From assembly GCA_001567085.1 (NCBI GenBank), contig LMZS01000047.1:24079-88078 (forward strand): DNA of 64,000 nucleotides. Reading direction: 5' to 3'. This document shows, piece after piece, positions 6,988 through 15,704 of this stretch. Made by a program: the position numbers and the translations under genes. This DNA is from Chloroflexi bacterium OLB15 (GTDB lineage Bacteria > Chloroflexota > Anaerolineae > Aggregatilineales > Phototrophicaceae). The stretch's first letter is position 1, and each line of letters begins with the position of its first letter. The notes under the pieces are model-generated. The model did no database searches. It was given only the letters and a program-made list of their open reading frames with translations, and had not been told where the DNA came from.

Positions 6988-7968
6988 ATGCTGATTTTAG
7001 GACTTGATGGCGGTGGCTCGAAAACGGCAGCGCTGCTAGCAGACGATCAAGGGCAGGTCTTAGGCTGGTCACAGGTCGGCGGCTCGAATTATCACGTTCT
7101 CGGGTTGGAAGGCGCGTATGCTGCCGTCAAGCAGGCGGTTAAGGGCGCGCTGCAAGGGCGCTCGCCGGATGCAAGCTGCTTCAGCATGGCAGCGGCAGAT
7201 ACACCGCTTGATTTCCAGAAGTTGACTCAAAAGCTGAGCGAGCTTCAACTGCCGGGAATATTCACGCTGCGTAATGACGTAATGGGAATTTTCCGCGCAG
7301 GCAGCCGTTTTCCTTATGGCGTTGGTATCGTCTGCGGCACAGGCTTCAACGCTGGCGGAATCAGCCGCAGCGGCAAGGAAATCCGCTTTCCGGCATTGGG
7401 CGGCTTCACTGGCGACTATGGCGGCGGTGGCGATATTGCCATGTCCGGCATTGGCGCGGCGTTTCGCGCGTGGGATGGTCGCGGCGAGCCGACCCTTCTT
7501 CAAGATGCAGTGTTACGGGCGTTCAATGCGCCAGATTTTCCGACGCTGGCCGAATATTGGGCAGATCGAAAAGTCACCTATGAGCATGTGCGCCATCTTG
7601 CCCCGCTGATTTTTGAGATCAGCACGCAGGGCGATGAGGTCGCTACCAGAATCATCCGCGAACAAGGGGTTGAGCTGGCAACATCGGCTGTTGCCATGCT
7701 GCGCAAGCTGGAATTAATAGATGTAGATTGCGATGTGGTACTGGGCGGCAGCTTATTTTGGGGCAAAGGTGATTTACTGCTTAAAACGGTGTCTGAATTA
7801 GTCGGTGAAAAGGCTCCTAATGCGCACGTCACGCGGATTGATGTGCCGCCAGTGGTTGGCTCGGTGCTGCTGGCTTTAGAAAGCACCGGCGCTGTGCCTT
7901 CGCCCGACCTGAAAGCGATTTTGCGGCAGAATCTGCCCCCTGAATTGCAGTTGCAGATTCCTGCCTGA
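6988..7968 (+). CDS. BadF/BcrA-type ASKHA kinase, N-acetylglucosamine-kinase-like
   Basis: A 326-residue ASKHA-fold ATPase. The phosphate-1 loop (GLDGGGSKTAALLAD), a second phosphate motif (VGIVCGTGFNAGG) and a glycine-rich GDYGGGGDIAMSGIG segment match the BadF/BadG/BcrA/BcrD family, whose members include mammalian-type GlcNAc kinase. Being nine bases after the GH4 gene suggests it phosphorylates a sugar so that GH4, which needs a phosphorylated substrate, or central metabolism can use it. The exact sugar is unknown. It ends just before a convergent gene, and no clear terminator is visible between them. Confidence 0.8.
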   Translation: MLILGLDGGGSKTAALLADDQGQVLGWSQVGGSNYHVLGLEGAYAAVKQAVKGALQGRSPDASCFSMAAADTPLDFQKLTQKLSELQLPGIFTLRNDVMGIFRAGSRFPYGVGIVCGTGFNAGGISRSGKEIRFPALGGFTGDYGGGGDIAMSGIGAAFRAWDGRGEPTLLQDAVLRAFNAPDFPTLAEYWADRKVTYEHVRHLAPLIFEISTQGDEVATRIIREQGVELATSAVAMLRKLELIDVDCDVVLGGSLFWGKGDLLLKTVSELVGEKAPNAHVTRIDVPPVVGSVLLALESTGAVPSPDLKAILRQNLPPELQLQIPA

Positions 7969-7990
7969 AGCGGCATGAAGCCCGAATGAT

Positions 7991-8596
7991 TTATCGCCGC
8001 TGAAATCGCCCCCGGATCAGCCGGGTAATCTTGTCCTCAACAGGCTGCCATTCGCCGGGTTGCAAACCGCTTAAGCTGATCAAACTGGCGCCTTCCCCGA
8101 TTGACCAGCGCACCAGCCGCAGCGTTGGAAAGCCAACCGCCGCCGTCATCCGCCGCACCTGCCGGTTACGCCCTTCAATCAGGCTTAATTCGATCCATGC
8201 TGTGGGAACATTTTTGCGGAAGCGGATCGGCACAGATCGTTCAGGCAGCGGCTTCCCGTCAATTTGTGGCGGCGCGTCCAGCATCCGCGCCAACGCTGGC
8301 AGCGTCATCCCATCTTTTAGCAAGACCCCCTGACGCAGTTTATCGAGAGCCGTTTCATCGGGAATGCGCTCTACCTGTACCCAGTACGTGCGCAAATGGC
8401 GATATTTTGGCTGGGTAAGCCGCGCATTGAACGCGCCGCTGTCGGTCAAAAGCAGCAGCCCTTCGCTATCTAAATCCAGCCGTCCGGCAGCATACAATCC
8501 CGGCGCGTCAATATAATCCGCCAGCGTGGGGCGGCCTTCGCTGTCCGTGAATTTGGTCAGCACGCCGTAGGGCTTCCAGAAGCGGATGAGCCGCAT
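7991..8596 (-). CDS. RsuA/RluB/E/F-family pseudouridine synthase (RluE-like)
   Basis: Converts a uridine in 23S rRNA to pseudouridine. The 201-residue protein begins directly with the catalytic domain (RFWKPYGVLTKF), has the GRLDLDSEGLLLLT motif with the catalytic aspartate, and ends with RNRQVRRMTAAVGFPTLRLVR. It lacks the N-terminal S4 domain found in RsuA and RluB, as in RluE, so that subtype is most likely; the target base is not proven. It starts four bases after the SDR gene stop and is probably co-transcribed with it. Confidence 0.88.
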   Translation of the reverse strand: MRLIRFWKPYGVLTKFTDSEGRPTLADYIDAPGLYAAGRLDLDSEGLLLLTDSGAFNARLTQPKYRHLRTYWVQVERIPDETALDKLRQGVLLKDGMTLPALARMLDAPPQIDGKPLPERSVPIRFRKNVPTAWIELSLIEGRNRQVRRMTAAVGFPTLRLVRWSIGEGASLISLSGLQPGEWQPVEDKITRLIRGRFQRR

Positions 8597-8600
8597 GAAG

Positions 8601-9584
8601 CTAAATGAACCCGTGTTCGTGATACCAGTTGTAGGTATCGCGCAGGCTGGTTTTCATATCCACTCGCGGCTTTCCTAGTTCGCTCCATGCCTTATCGAAT
8701 TCAAAGAAGATGTTTTGCCCGGCCATGCGTGTTTGCGTGCTGTCTACCGGTACATTGATGCCTAATCGCCGCAGCAGGCCGATAATATCTGCCGTGATCG
8801 GCAGCAGGCTGGACGGCACGTGAAAGCCGGGGCGTGATTTGCCAACCGTATCCGCGATCAGCATGAACCAGTAGGAATAGGCCACATTTTCCGTACCGAG
8901 AATGTAACGCTCCCCTGTGCGCCCGTGTTCTGCTGCGGCTACATGCCAGCGGGCAACATCGCGCACATCGGTCACGGCTACGCCGCCTGCGGTAACCGGC
9001 ACCAGCGCCCCCCATTTGGCAATCGCCAGCACAAATTCGCCGGAAATTTTGTTCAGGTCGCCCGGCCCCATCACCACCACCGGGTTTACAGTGACGATAT
9101 CCTGCCCTTGCTCCACCGCTTCCAGCACAAATTCTTCAGCCAGCGCCTTGCTGTAGGCATACGGAAAGTTGGCAGGCGACTGGTTAAAGCGCACGCTCTC
9201 GCTGGCGGGTTGCCCATCATTGCGCCTGCCGATTGCCGCCGCGCTGCTGGTGAAGACCACCCGCTTCACGCCCGCTTCTTTTGCCGCTTGCAGCACATAA
9301 CGTGTGCCATCTACGTTAACATGCATCAAGTGATTGCCGTCTGCCCGCCAGTAATCGGCCACCGCCGCCACGTGGAACACCCAGTCACAGCCTTCGCAGG
9401 CGGCGCGTAGAGCGGGTTGATCGGTCACATCTCCAAACGCGCTTTCATAAATCAGCCCTTCCAGCGCATTTAGCTTTGAACTGGCGCGATGCAGAATGCG
9501 AACCTGATGGCCAGCTTCAACCAGCGTGCGCGCTACATGCGAGCCAACAAAGCCGGTGCCGCCAGTGACTAACGCCTTAACCAT
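8601..9584 (-). CDS. NAD-dependent epimerase/dehydratase (extended SDR, dihydroflavonol-reductase-like)
   Basis: An extended short-chain dehydrogenase of about 327 residues. The N-terminal nucleotide-binding motif GGTGFVGSH, the DVTD adenine-side segment, HVAAVADYW, the catalytic serine region (VVFTSSAAAIG) and YAYSKALAEE (YxxxK) are all present, followed by VNPVVVMGPGD. This pattern is that of the DFR/HpnA-like group; the substrate is unknown. The start at 9584 is chosen over an upstream ATG because GGAG lies five bases before it. It leads a two-gene operon with the pseudouridine synthase, an unrelated function. Confidence 0.85.
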   Translation of the reverse strand: MVKALVTGGTGFVGSHVARTLVEAGHQVRILHRASSKLNALEGLIYESAFGDVTDQPALRAACEGCDWVFHVAAVADYWRADGNHLMHVNVDGTRYVLQAAKEAGVKRVVFTSSAAAIGRRNDGQPASESVRFNQSPANFPYAYSKALAEEFVLEAVEQGQDIVTVNPVVVMGPGDLNKISGEFVLAIAKWGALVPVTAGGVAVTDVRDVARWHVAAAEHGRTGERYILGTENVAYSYWFMLIADTVGKSRPGFHVPSSLLPITADIIGLLRRLGINVPVDSTQTRMAGQNIFFEFDKAWSELGKPRVDMKTSLRDTYNWYHEHGFI

Positions 9585-9764
9585 AGCATCTCCAAACAGG
9601 TACAAGTTTTTTCGATTGTAACCTGTCCGGCAGGGAATGGTGATGCCTGCTGGTGATATAACCGGAAGCCGCTGCGCTCAATCGCTCATCTATACATTCG
9701 GCTAGGAAAAATTCCGAACCTTGTAAAAGGCGGTACACTTTGGAGGTCGCGTTACTGGGATTGG

Positions 9765-10757
9765 ATGAGTCTCATGGCAAATGAAATGGGGCGCGTAAAA
9801 GATGCGCTGCGTAATGTGCAGTATATTGCCACCGATGAAATTTCAACGGTGATGTTTCTAGCCGAAAAACTGGGGAAGCCGGTGCTGGCTGAAGGGCCTG
9901 CTGGCGTTGGCAAAACCGAATTGGCGCAGGCATGGGCAAAGGTCAGCGGCCGCCCGCTAATCCGCTTGCAATGTTATGAGGGGCTGGATGAAAGCAAAGC
10001 CCTGTACGAGTGGGAATATGCCAAGCAGATGCTCTACACACAGCTTCTGCGGGATAAGCTCAGCCAGATTCTGGCTAATGCCAATTCGCTGACCGAAGCA
10101 GCAGATCGGCTGGCGCAGGAGGAGGATATCTTCTTCAGCGAACGCTTTTTGCTGGCGCGGCCGCTCTTGAAGGCTATGACTTCTGATGTGCCGGTTGTGC
10201 TGCTGATTGACGAAATTGACCGCGCAGATGCCGAATTTGAGGCGTTTCTGCTGGAAGCTCTCAGTCAATTTCAGGTGTCTATTCCAGAGATCGGCACGAT
10301 CAAAGCCAAACATCAGCCAGTTGTGCTGCTCACCAGCAATAACACGCGCGAACTGAGCGAAGCCCTTAAGCGCCGCTGCCTGTACCTGTTCATTGACTAC
10401 CCATCGCAGGAAGTAGAGCTGAACATCGTGCGGATGCGCGTGCCTGAACTTCCGGCGCGGCTGGCGACGCAGGCTGTAGAAATTGTGCAGGGGTTGCGCG
10501 GCATGGATTTGAAGAAAAACCCCAGTGTATCTGAAACTATTGACTGGGCGCGGGCGTTGGTCATGCTCAATGCTGACAGCCTTGACCGTGAAACGCTGGA
10601 AAACACGCTGACCGTGCTGCTCAAGCACGAAAGTGATGTGCAAAAAGCGAAGCGTGCCATCAGCGGCGGGCGTGCTAATCCGGCAGAAAATCAGCGCGAT
10701 CCCCGTCAAACCCGCAATCAGCGGCGCGTATCTGGCTTAGGAGGAGACTGGAACTAA
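9765..10757 (+). CDS. MoxR/CoxD-type AAA+ ATPase
   Basis: A 330-residue AAA+ ATPase with Walker A GPAGVGKTELA, Walker B VLLIDEIDRAD, sensor-1 VLLTSNNTRELSEAL and an arginine-rich RRCLYLFIDYP segment. The sequence between Walker A and B (LQCYEGLDESKALYEWEY) is that of the CoxD-like MoxR subgroup, which acts as a metal-centre or maturation chaperone together with a von Willebrand A partner (CoxE). No VWA gene is nearby; the next gene starts four bases later and is unrelated. The last 30 residues are a basic tail beyond the usual domain end. ATG at 9765 or 9774 could be the start. Confidence 0.85.
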   Translation: MSLMANEMGRVKDALRNVQYIATDEISTVMFLAEKLGKPVLAEGPAGVGKTELAQAWAKVSGRPLIRLQCYEGLDESKALYEWEYAKQMLYTQLLRDKLSQILANANSLTEAADRLAQEEDIFFSERFLLARPLLKAMTSDVPVVLLIDEIDRADAEFEAFLLEALSQFQVSIPEIGTIKAKHQPVVLLTSNNTRELSEALKRRCLYLFIDYPSQEVELNIVRMRVPELPARLATQAVEIVQGLRGMDLKKNPSVSETIDWARALVMLNADSLDRETLENTLTVLLKHESDVQKAKRAISGGRANPAENQRDPRQTRNQRRVSGLGGDWN

Positions 10758-10760
10758 TCT

Positions 10761-11351
10761 ATGGCTGAAGAACCAATGTTTTTTGAGACTGCCGCCCATC
10801 TGCGCGCATGGTTGGAAGCTAATCATCAGACGGCAGTTGAACTCTGGGTAGGCATGTACAAAAAAAGCACAGGCCGCCCCAGCATCACCTGGTCGGAAGT
10901 GGTTGATCAATGCCTGTGTTTTGGCTGGATTGACGGCATCCGCAAAACTGTTGATGAACACAGCTACATGAACCGCATTACCCCGCGCAAGCACACCAGC
11001 AATTGGAGCGCGATCAATATTGCCAAAGTTGAAGCGCTAACCAAACAGGGCTTAATGCACCCGGCGGGTTTGGCAGCCTATAGCAAGCGCAGAGAAGATA
11101 AATCGCGCGTGTATTCCTTTGAGCAGGAGCAGGAACCAGCGTTCAGCGAGGGAGAAATCGCACAGTTTCAGCAAAATCCCGAAGCGTGGGGATGGTTTCA
11201 ATCTCGCCCACCCGGCTATCGCCGCACCTCTACGCATTGGGTGATCAGCGCCAAAAAGCCAGAAACTCGCCAGAAGCGTTTAGCGACGTTGGTTGACGAT
11301 TGCGCGAATGCTCGTAAGATCGCCCTGTTAAACTGGAGATCGTCAAAGTAA
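10761..11351 (+). CDS. YdeI/OmpD-associated (OmdA) family protein
   Basis: A 196-residue protein of the YdeI/OmdA family. Recognisable segments are the LWVGMYKKSTG strand, the VDQCLCFGWIDGIRK motif, the MNRITPRKHTSNWSAIN motif, and a C-terminal helix that ends in the WVISAKKPETRQKRL signature followed by the DDCANARKI segment. Family members have been linked to stress and antimicrobial-peptide tolerance in enterobacteria, but no biochemical role is established. It lies four bases after the MoxR gene with no terminator between, so the pair is likely co-transcribed. A strong hairpin follows. Confidence 0.85.
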   Translation: MAEEPMFFETAAHLRAWLEANHQTAVELWVGMYKKSTGRPSITWSEVVDQCLCFGWIDGIRKTVDEHSYMNRITPRKHTSNWSAINIAKVEALTKQGLMHPAGLAAYSKRREDKSRVYSFEQEQEPAFSEGEIAQFQQNPEAWGWFQSRPPGYRRTSTHWVISAKKPETRQKRLATLVDDCANARKIALLNWRSSK

Positions 11352-11372
11352 TTTCGCTGCTGTAAGCCTATT

Positions 11373-11418
11373 GGCGCAAAGGGAAGTGATGAATATTGTT
11401 CCTCTTTGCGCCATTTTA
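11373..11418 (+). terminator. Terminator between convergent genes
   Basis: Stem GGCGCAAAG (11373-11381) / CTTTGCGCC (11404-11412) with additional GGAA/TTCC pairing inside, followed by ATTTTATT. It ends the YdeI transcript and abuts the stop of the ABC permease on the other strand. Confidence 0.8.
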
Positions 11419-14072
11419 TTACTCATATCGCAGCACGTTTGTCACGCGTTCCCGTACTGCTGGCCGCGCGCTCAGGAAAGTTGCCACCCATGCGATCAGC
11501 ACCGCCGCCGCCATCAGCGCGATGGCAACAGGAACAGCGGTACTGGGAATAGGTGTCGGGATGCCAGTCCCCAGCGCGGTCATCAGCGCCACGCCCAATG
11601 CGCTTAAGCCAATGCCCAAAAACCCGCCCAGCAGGCCAATAGCCGTATTTTCCAGCAGCATAATCCACAGCACCCGCTGCCCTTTTAGCCCGACGGCTTT
11701 AAGGATGCCGATTTGCCGCCGCCGTTCCAGCGTTGCCAGCGATACCGTGTTCGCCATCGCCACCGCCGCCGCCAGCAGTGAAAGCAGCCCGACAATCGTC
11801 GGAATGGCGCTAAACTGCGCGATCAACCGCCCTAGCAGGCTGTCAATAAAGCTGATATCCAGCGCGATGATCAGCGGGTTGGCGGAAAGATCAAGCAGCA
11901 CTTGATTTAAGTTTTCCGGCGCAACTTGCAGCGTAGTCAGGGCGAAATTTGGCGACTGGGTGATGCTATCTGGCGGGATGATATACTGCCCCACGCTGCC
12001 AAAAACGCTGCTGGCGGTACCCAGAACGCCTACCACCTCAAAGCTGTATGTCGCGTCGTTATATTCTAAGGTCAGCATGCTGCCCAATCCGATGCCGCGC
12101 TGCTGGGTCAGAAAGTCGTCGCTGACCAGCATCACCGCGCGCCCGTTATCTTCTGGCGTTAGCGTTCGCCCGGCGATCACGGTGAATGGCGCGGGGTTAG
12201 GGTTGGTCGTTTCGCGCGCCTGAAGCCGCAAAGCGTTGAATATGCGCTGAGCGCGTCTTGGCGCTTCTTCTATCAGCGCTTGCATCTCAGTTTCCGGGGG
12301 CGGCGCGCCGTCAATCGCAATCAGGTTTGCCGAATAGGTCATCGTTTGCGTGGTGTATTCGATGCCCTGCATATTGCTCACTTGCGCGTTGACCGTAGCC
12401 TGCCCGATTGCCGGTGACACCATGCCTAGCAGCGGGAATACCAGCACGTTGCCGCCAAAGTTTTGTGTCAGTTGGAAATTCAACAGTTCCCGCGTGCCCG
12501 CGCCCACAAAGGTGATGCTGCTCAGCGCAAACATGCCTGCCGCCAATGCCAGAAGCGTCGTTGCTGTGCGGATACGTCGGGAGGACAGGTTGCGCAGCGC
12601 CAGCCGCAAATCGGCGATGCCAAAGCTGGGAAGTTTGCCAACGAACCACACGATCACCCACATGACGCCGACTAGAAATGCCAGCAGCAGCAGGGTGAGC
12701 GCCACGCCGATGATTCCGGCTGGAATGCTGCCCAGAATCCGCCCGGCAATCGCGCCAATGACCACAACCACCAGAATCAGGGTGACGAATACATTCAAGC
12801 ATCCGGTGGCAGGCAGCGCTGTCTCATTAGGCCGTAAAATAGTAGCCGGGCGCACTTTATTGGCGGTCAGCACAGGCAAGACGCCGAAAACCAGCGTCAC
12901 CACTGTGCCTAGCACCATGCCGTATAGGATAGCTTCAGGATAGATGCGCGCGGGTAAACGCTGCTGCAAGAATGTTTCGCCATACTGATACACGATGCCA
13001 GTCAGCAGCAAGCCCAACACGACGCCCACAATGCTGCCCATAATCCCTAGCAGCAGCGCTTCTGAAAGGAACATCGCAGCGACCTGCCGCCCTTTCAGCC
13101 CAACGTCTTGAGCGCGGCGATCTCATTGGTACGCCGCCCGACCATCACCAGCATGGTGTTGATGATGCCTACGCCGCCGATCAGCAGCGCGCCCAATCCC
13201 ATGACCACGATGAATCGCCCGATGATATCGCCAGCGATCTGGTTGCCTTCCAGCAGTTCGCTGGAGGTGGTGTAATTTGGCGCGCGGGTTAGCGGCAGTA
13301 GTTCACGCGCATATTGCTCGATAGTTTCGCTGGGAGTGCTGGAAGGGAGGGCGATGCTGATGGTGTTTGGCTGCGCCGGCACTTGCAGAATGGCCGCGTC
13401 GCTGATTGGTAAATAGGCAAAACCAAAAAATGAGGCGAACAGGTTGCCAGTGCCTGCTTCAGCTTCAGTGGGCGCGATGCCGGTCACGGTGAACGTTTCT
13501 TCTGTGCCACTTACCCGTACCGTATCGCCAACGCTTAAGCTTTGCGAGGCAGCCAGATTTTGACTGATAACGATGCTGTTTTCGCCTGCCAACGCATCCC
13601 TTAGCGTTGTTCCGGCGGGGTCTAACAGTTCAATCGGGCTGGTCGGCGGGAAGGTTTCAGGATCAATCAGAAATAGGCTGACAAACTGCGGGCGGCCAAC
13701 GGTGACCGCATCTATTGGCGTCACCTGTGATGCTGAATTGAGCGTATATGCGGTGAAGGTGGCGTTGTGCTGCTGCGCCCATTGCTGGGCGTTGGCGACG
13801 GCGTTAGGTGTGAAAGTGTCGGCGTTGTCTGCCGAACTGCCCAGATCAAAACTAAAGCCGCCGCTGCTGGAAAAGCTCAAGGTGATGTCACCGTGATTTT
13901 GCTGGCGCACGTTTTCCACCAGCGAATCGCCAATGGCTAAGCCTAATGAGCGCAGCGCCACCACCGCTGCCACACCGGCAGCGATACAAAAGATGGCGAA
14001 AATAGTCCAGCGTGTGCTCCGGCGCAGGTTACGCGCGGCATATTTGAGGTAATACCACCAGCGGCCAATCAT
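11419..14072 (-). CDS. ABC transporter permease with two FtsX domains (frameshifted)
   Basis: A MacB/FtsX-type permease of about 884 residues once repaired. The first part (from 14072) has a transmembrane helix, a MacB-like periplasmic core and the first FtsX helix (GLGALLIGGVGIINTMLVM), then EIAALKTLG and a stop at 13095. The second part continues with FLSEALLLGIMGSIVG, a second core domain and a second FtsX domain ending at 11419. Inserting one base near 13098-13101 (GGG on the minus strand) gives the continuous family sequence ALKTLG-LKGRQVAAMF. No ATP-binding subunit gene is adjacent, so its partner is elsewhere. Such permeases export lipids, lipoproteins or peptides; the cargo is unknown. 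A TATAAT (minus, 14106-14111) is upstream. Confidence 0.82.
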
Positions 14073-14253
14073 ATAAACTCATTCTCAGGCGTTAACGACT
14101 CTGTCATTATATACGGCGAATATGCGATCCCGTTGCAGATACTAGCCGCTGATTATGGTGCGATTCGCCGCCGCGCTGCAACCGGTGCTACACTGAACAT
14201 GACGGGACATTTCTTGCCCTGATGCGCAAGGCGAGTGAATTGGAAGGGAAATC

Positions 14254-14580
14254 GTGAAACTCGAAATTCATGCTCCGCAAACTGCTGCTGCCTCTCAGCC
14301 AATCCCTGTGCGCGTCGTGCTGCTGAACGATAGTTACGAGCCGGTGGCGGTGTCTCGCAACAATCTGATTGGGCCGAACCCGCAGGGGCAAGGCATGATC
14401 CTGCCGAATGTTGAGCCAACTTTTGGGCAACCAGAAGAGCCGCTAACGCTGCAACCCTTTACCCTCTACGGCCGTCAGCGCGAAATCGGGCCATTTGCTG
14501 GCGGCGATGTTGTGGTCACAGCAGAATACCAGAGCGATCAGGGCAAACTAACCCAGCAGGTCACAATTAGGGTGAAATAA
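14254..14580 (+). CDS. Hypothetical protein, beta-rich, 108 aa
   Basis: Family not recognised. It starts with GTG preceded by GGAAGGG. The sequence alternates hydrophobic residues in strand-like segments (KLEIHAPQ, IPVRVVLLND, VVVTAEYQSD, QQVTIRVK) and has no signal peptide or helix, suggesting a small cytoplasmic Ig-like beta sandwich. It is divergent from the ABC permease and upstream of the signalling island, with 132 bases to the next gene, so it is probably independent. Confidence 0.6.
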   Translation: MKLEIHAPQTAAASQPIPVRVVLLNDSYEPVAVSRNNLIGPNPQGQGMILPNVEPTFGQPEEPLTLQPFTLYGRQREIGPFAGGDVVVTAEYQSDQGKLTQQVTIRVK

Positions 14581-14712
14581 GCCCGCGCAGCTTCTAATTC
14601 AGGAAAAATTGGGGAAAATTTGATAATCGCCCAAACGACCTTTATAGCGCCTGCAACATTTCCTCTGTATCATTAACATTACACTGTTGAAGCACGCTGG
14701 GGTGGGGCGAGC

Positions 14713-15642
14713 ATGAGCAAAGGGCGCATCCTCGTCGTCGAAGACGACTTTGATATTTCAAATATGCTGAAAATATACTTCGCCTCGCAGGGCTTTGAGG
14801 TGCAGGTATGTTCGCGTGGGAGTGAAGCGCTGGTTGCCACACGCAAACAGCTTCCCAATCTGATCGTGCTGGACATCATGCTGCCAGATATGAACGGCTA
14901 TGATGTGTGCCGGGAACTGCGCACCACAGCCCGAACCAGCCATATCCCCATCATCTTTCTGACGCAGAAAGATGATCGCAGCGACAAAATTCAAGGGCTT
15001 GAACTGGGCGCGGATGATTACATCACCAAGCCGTTTGATATTGAAGAATTGAAGCTGCGCGTGCAGAACTCGATTCTGGCAGCGACCCGCCAAACGCAGA
15101 TTGACAGCAAATCAAACCTGCCTTCTGGCCGCCTGATTGAGGATCATCTGCGCGGCTTGATGCAAAGCAGCAAGCTTTGGACGTACATGGACATCAAAAT
15201 CAACAATTTTGATGCTTTCACCGATGTTTATGGCTTTGTGGCTGGCGACGAAGTGATCCGTTTTGTTGCTTTGCTGATTGGCGAAGTTATTGACAGTTTA
15301 GGCACCAGCGATGATTATGCAGGTCATCCGGGGCGCGATAATTTCATAATCGTGACCCATACCCCTGATTATGAAAACCTCAAACAAACCATCATTGATC
15401 GTTTCGATGATGAAGTGAAGCAGCATTATTCATTTATTGATCGTGAGCGCGGCTACATTCTGGTGCCAGATGGCGTGATGGGCGAGCGGCAGGTGCCGTT
15501 GATGACCCTCAGCATTGGCGCGGTATCCACGCGCACGCATCAATTTTCAGATATTCGTGAAATCACCGAACTCGCGGTGGAAGACCGCCGTCGCGGCCTG
15601 ACCGGGCAAGATAGCAGCGCGAATATCCTGACCTCGTGGTAG
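14713..15642 (+). CDS. Response regulator with degenerate GGDEF domain
   Basis: A 309-residue protein. The receiver domain (residues 1-120) has the acidic pair in VVEDD, phosphoacceptor D54 in VLDIMLPDMNG, the switch threonine in FLTQK and the KPF lysine. The second domain (about 140-290) has the fold of a GGDEF diguanylate cyclase (MDIKINNFDAFTDVYGF start, MTLSIGAV strand), but the catalytic motif reads GRDNF, so c-di-GMP synthesis is not expected. It may bind nucleotide or act as a protein-interaction output. It is followed 62 bases later by the giant kinase, its likely partner. Confidence 0.85.
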   Translation: MSKGRILVVEDDFDISNMLKIYFASQGFEVQVCSRGSEALVATRKQLPNLIVLDIMLPDMNGYDVCRELRTTARTSHIPIIFLTQKDDRSDKIQGLELGADDYITKPFDIEELKLRVQNSILAATRQTQIDSKSNLPSGRLIEDHLRGLMQSSKLWTYMDIKINNFDAFTDVYGFVAGDEVIRFVALLIGEVIDSLGTSDDYAGHPGRDNFIIVTHTPDYENLKQTIIDRFDDEVKQHYSFIDRERGYILVPDGVMGERQVPLMTLSIGAVSTRTHQFSDIREITELAVEDRRRGLTGQDSSANILTSW

Positions 15643-15704
15643 ATGAGGGCGATATTCTTCCCGTGCCTTGCCGCCGCTGAAGTCATGAGTTATTAGGATT
15701 GACG

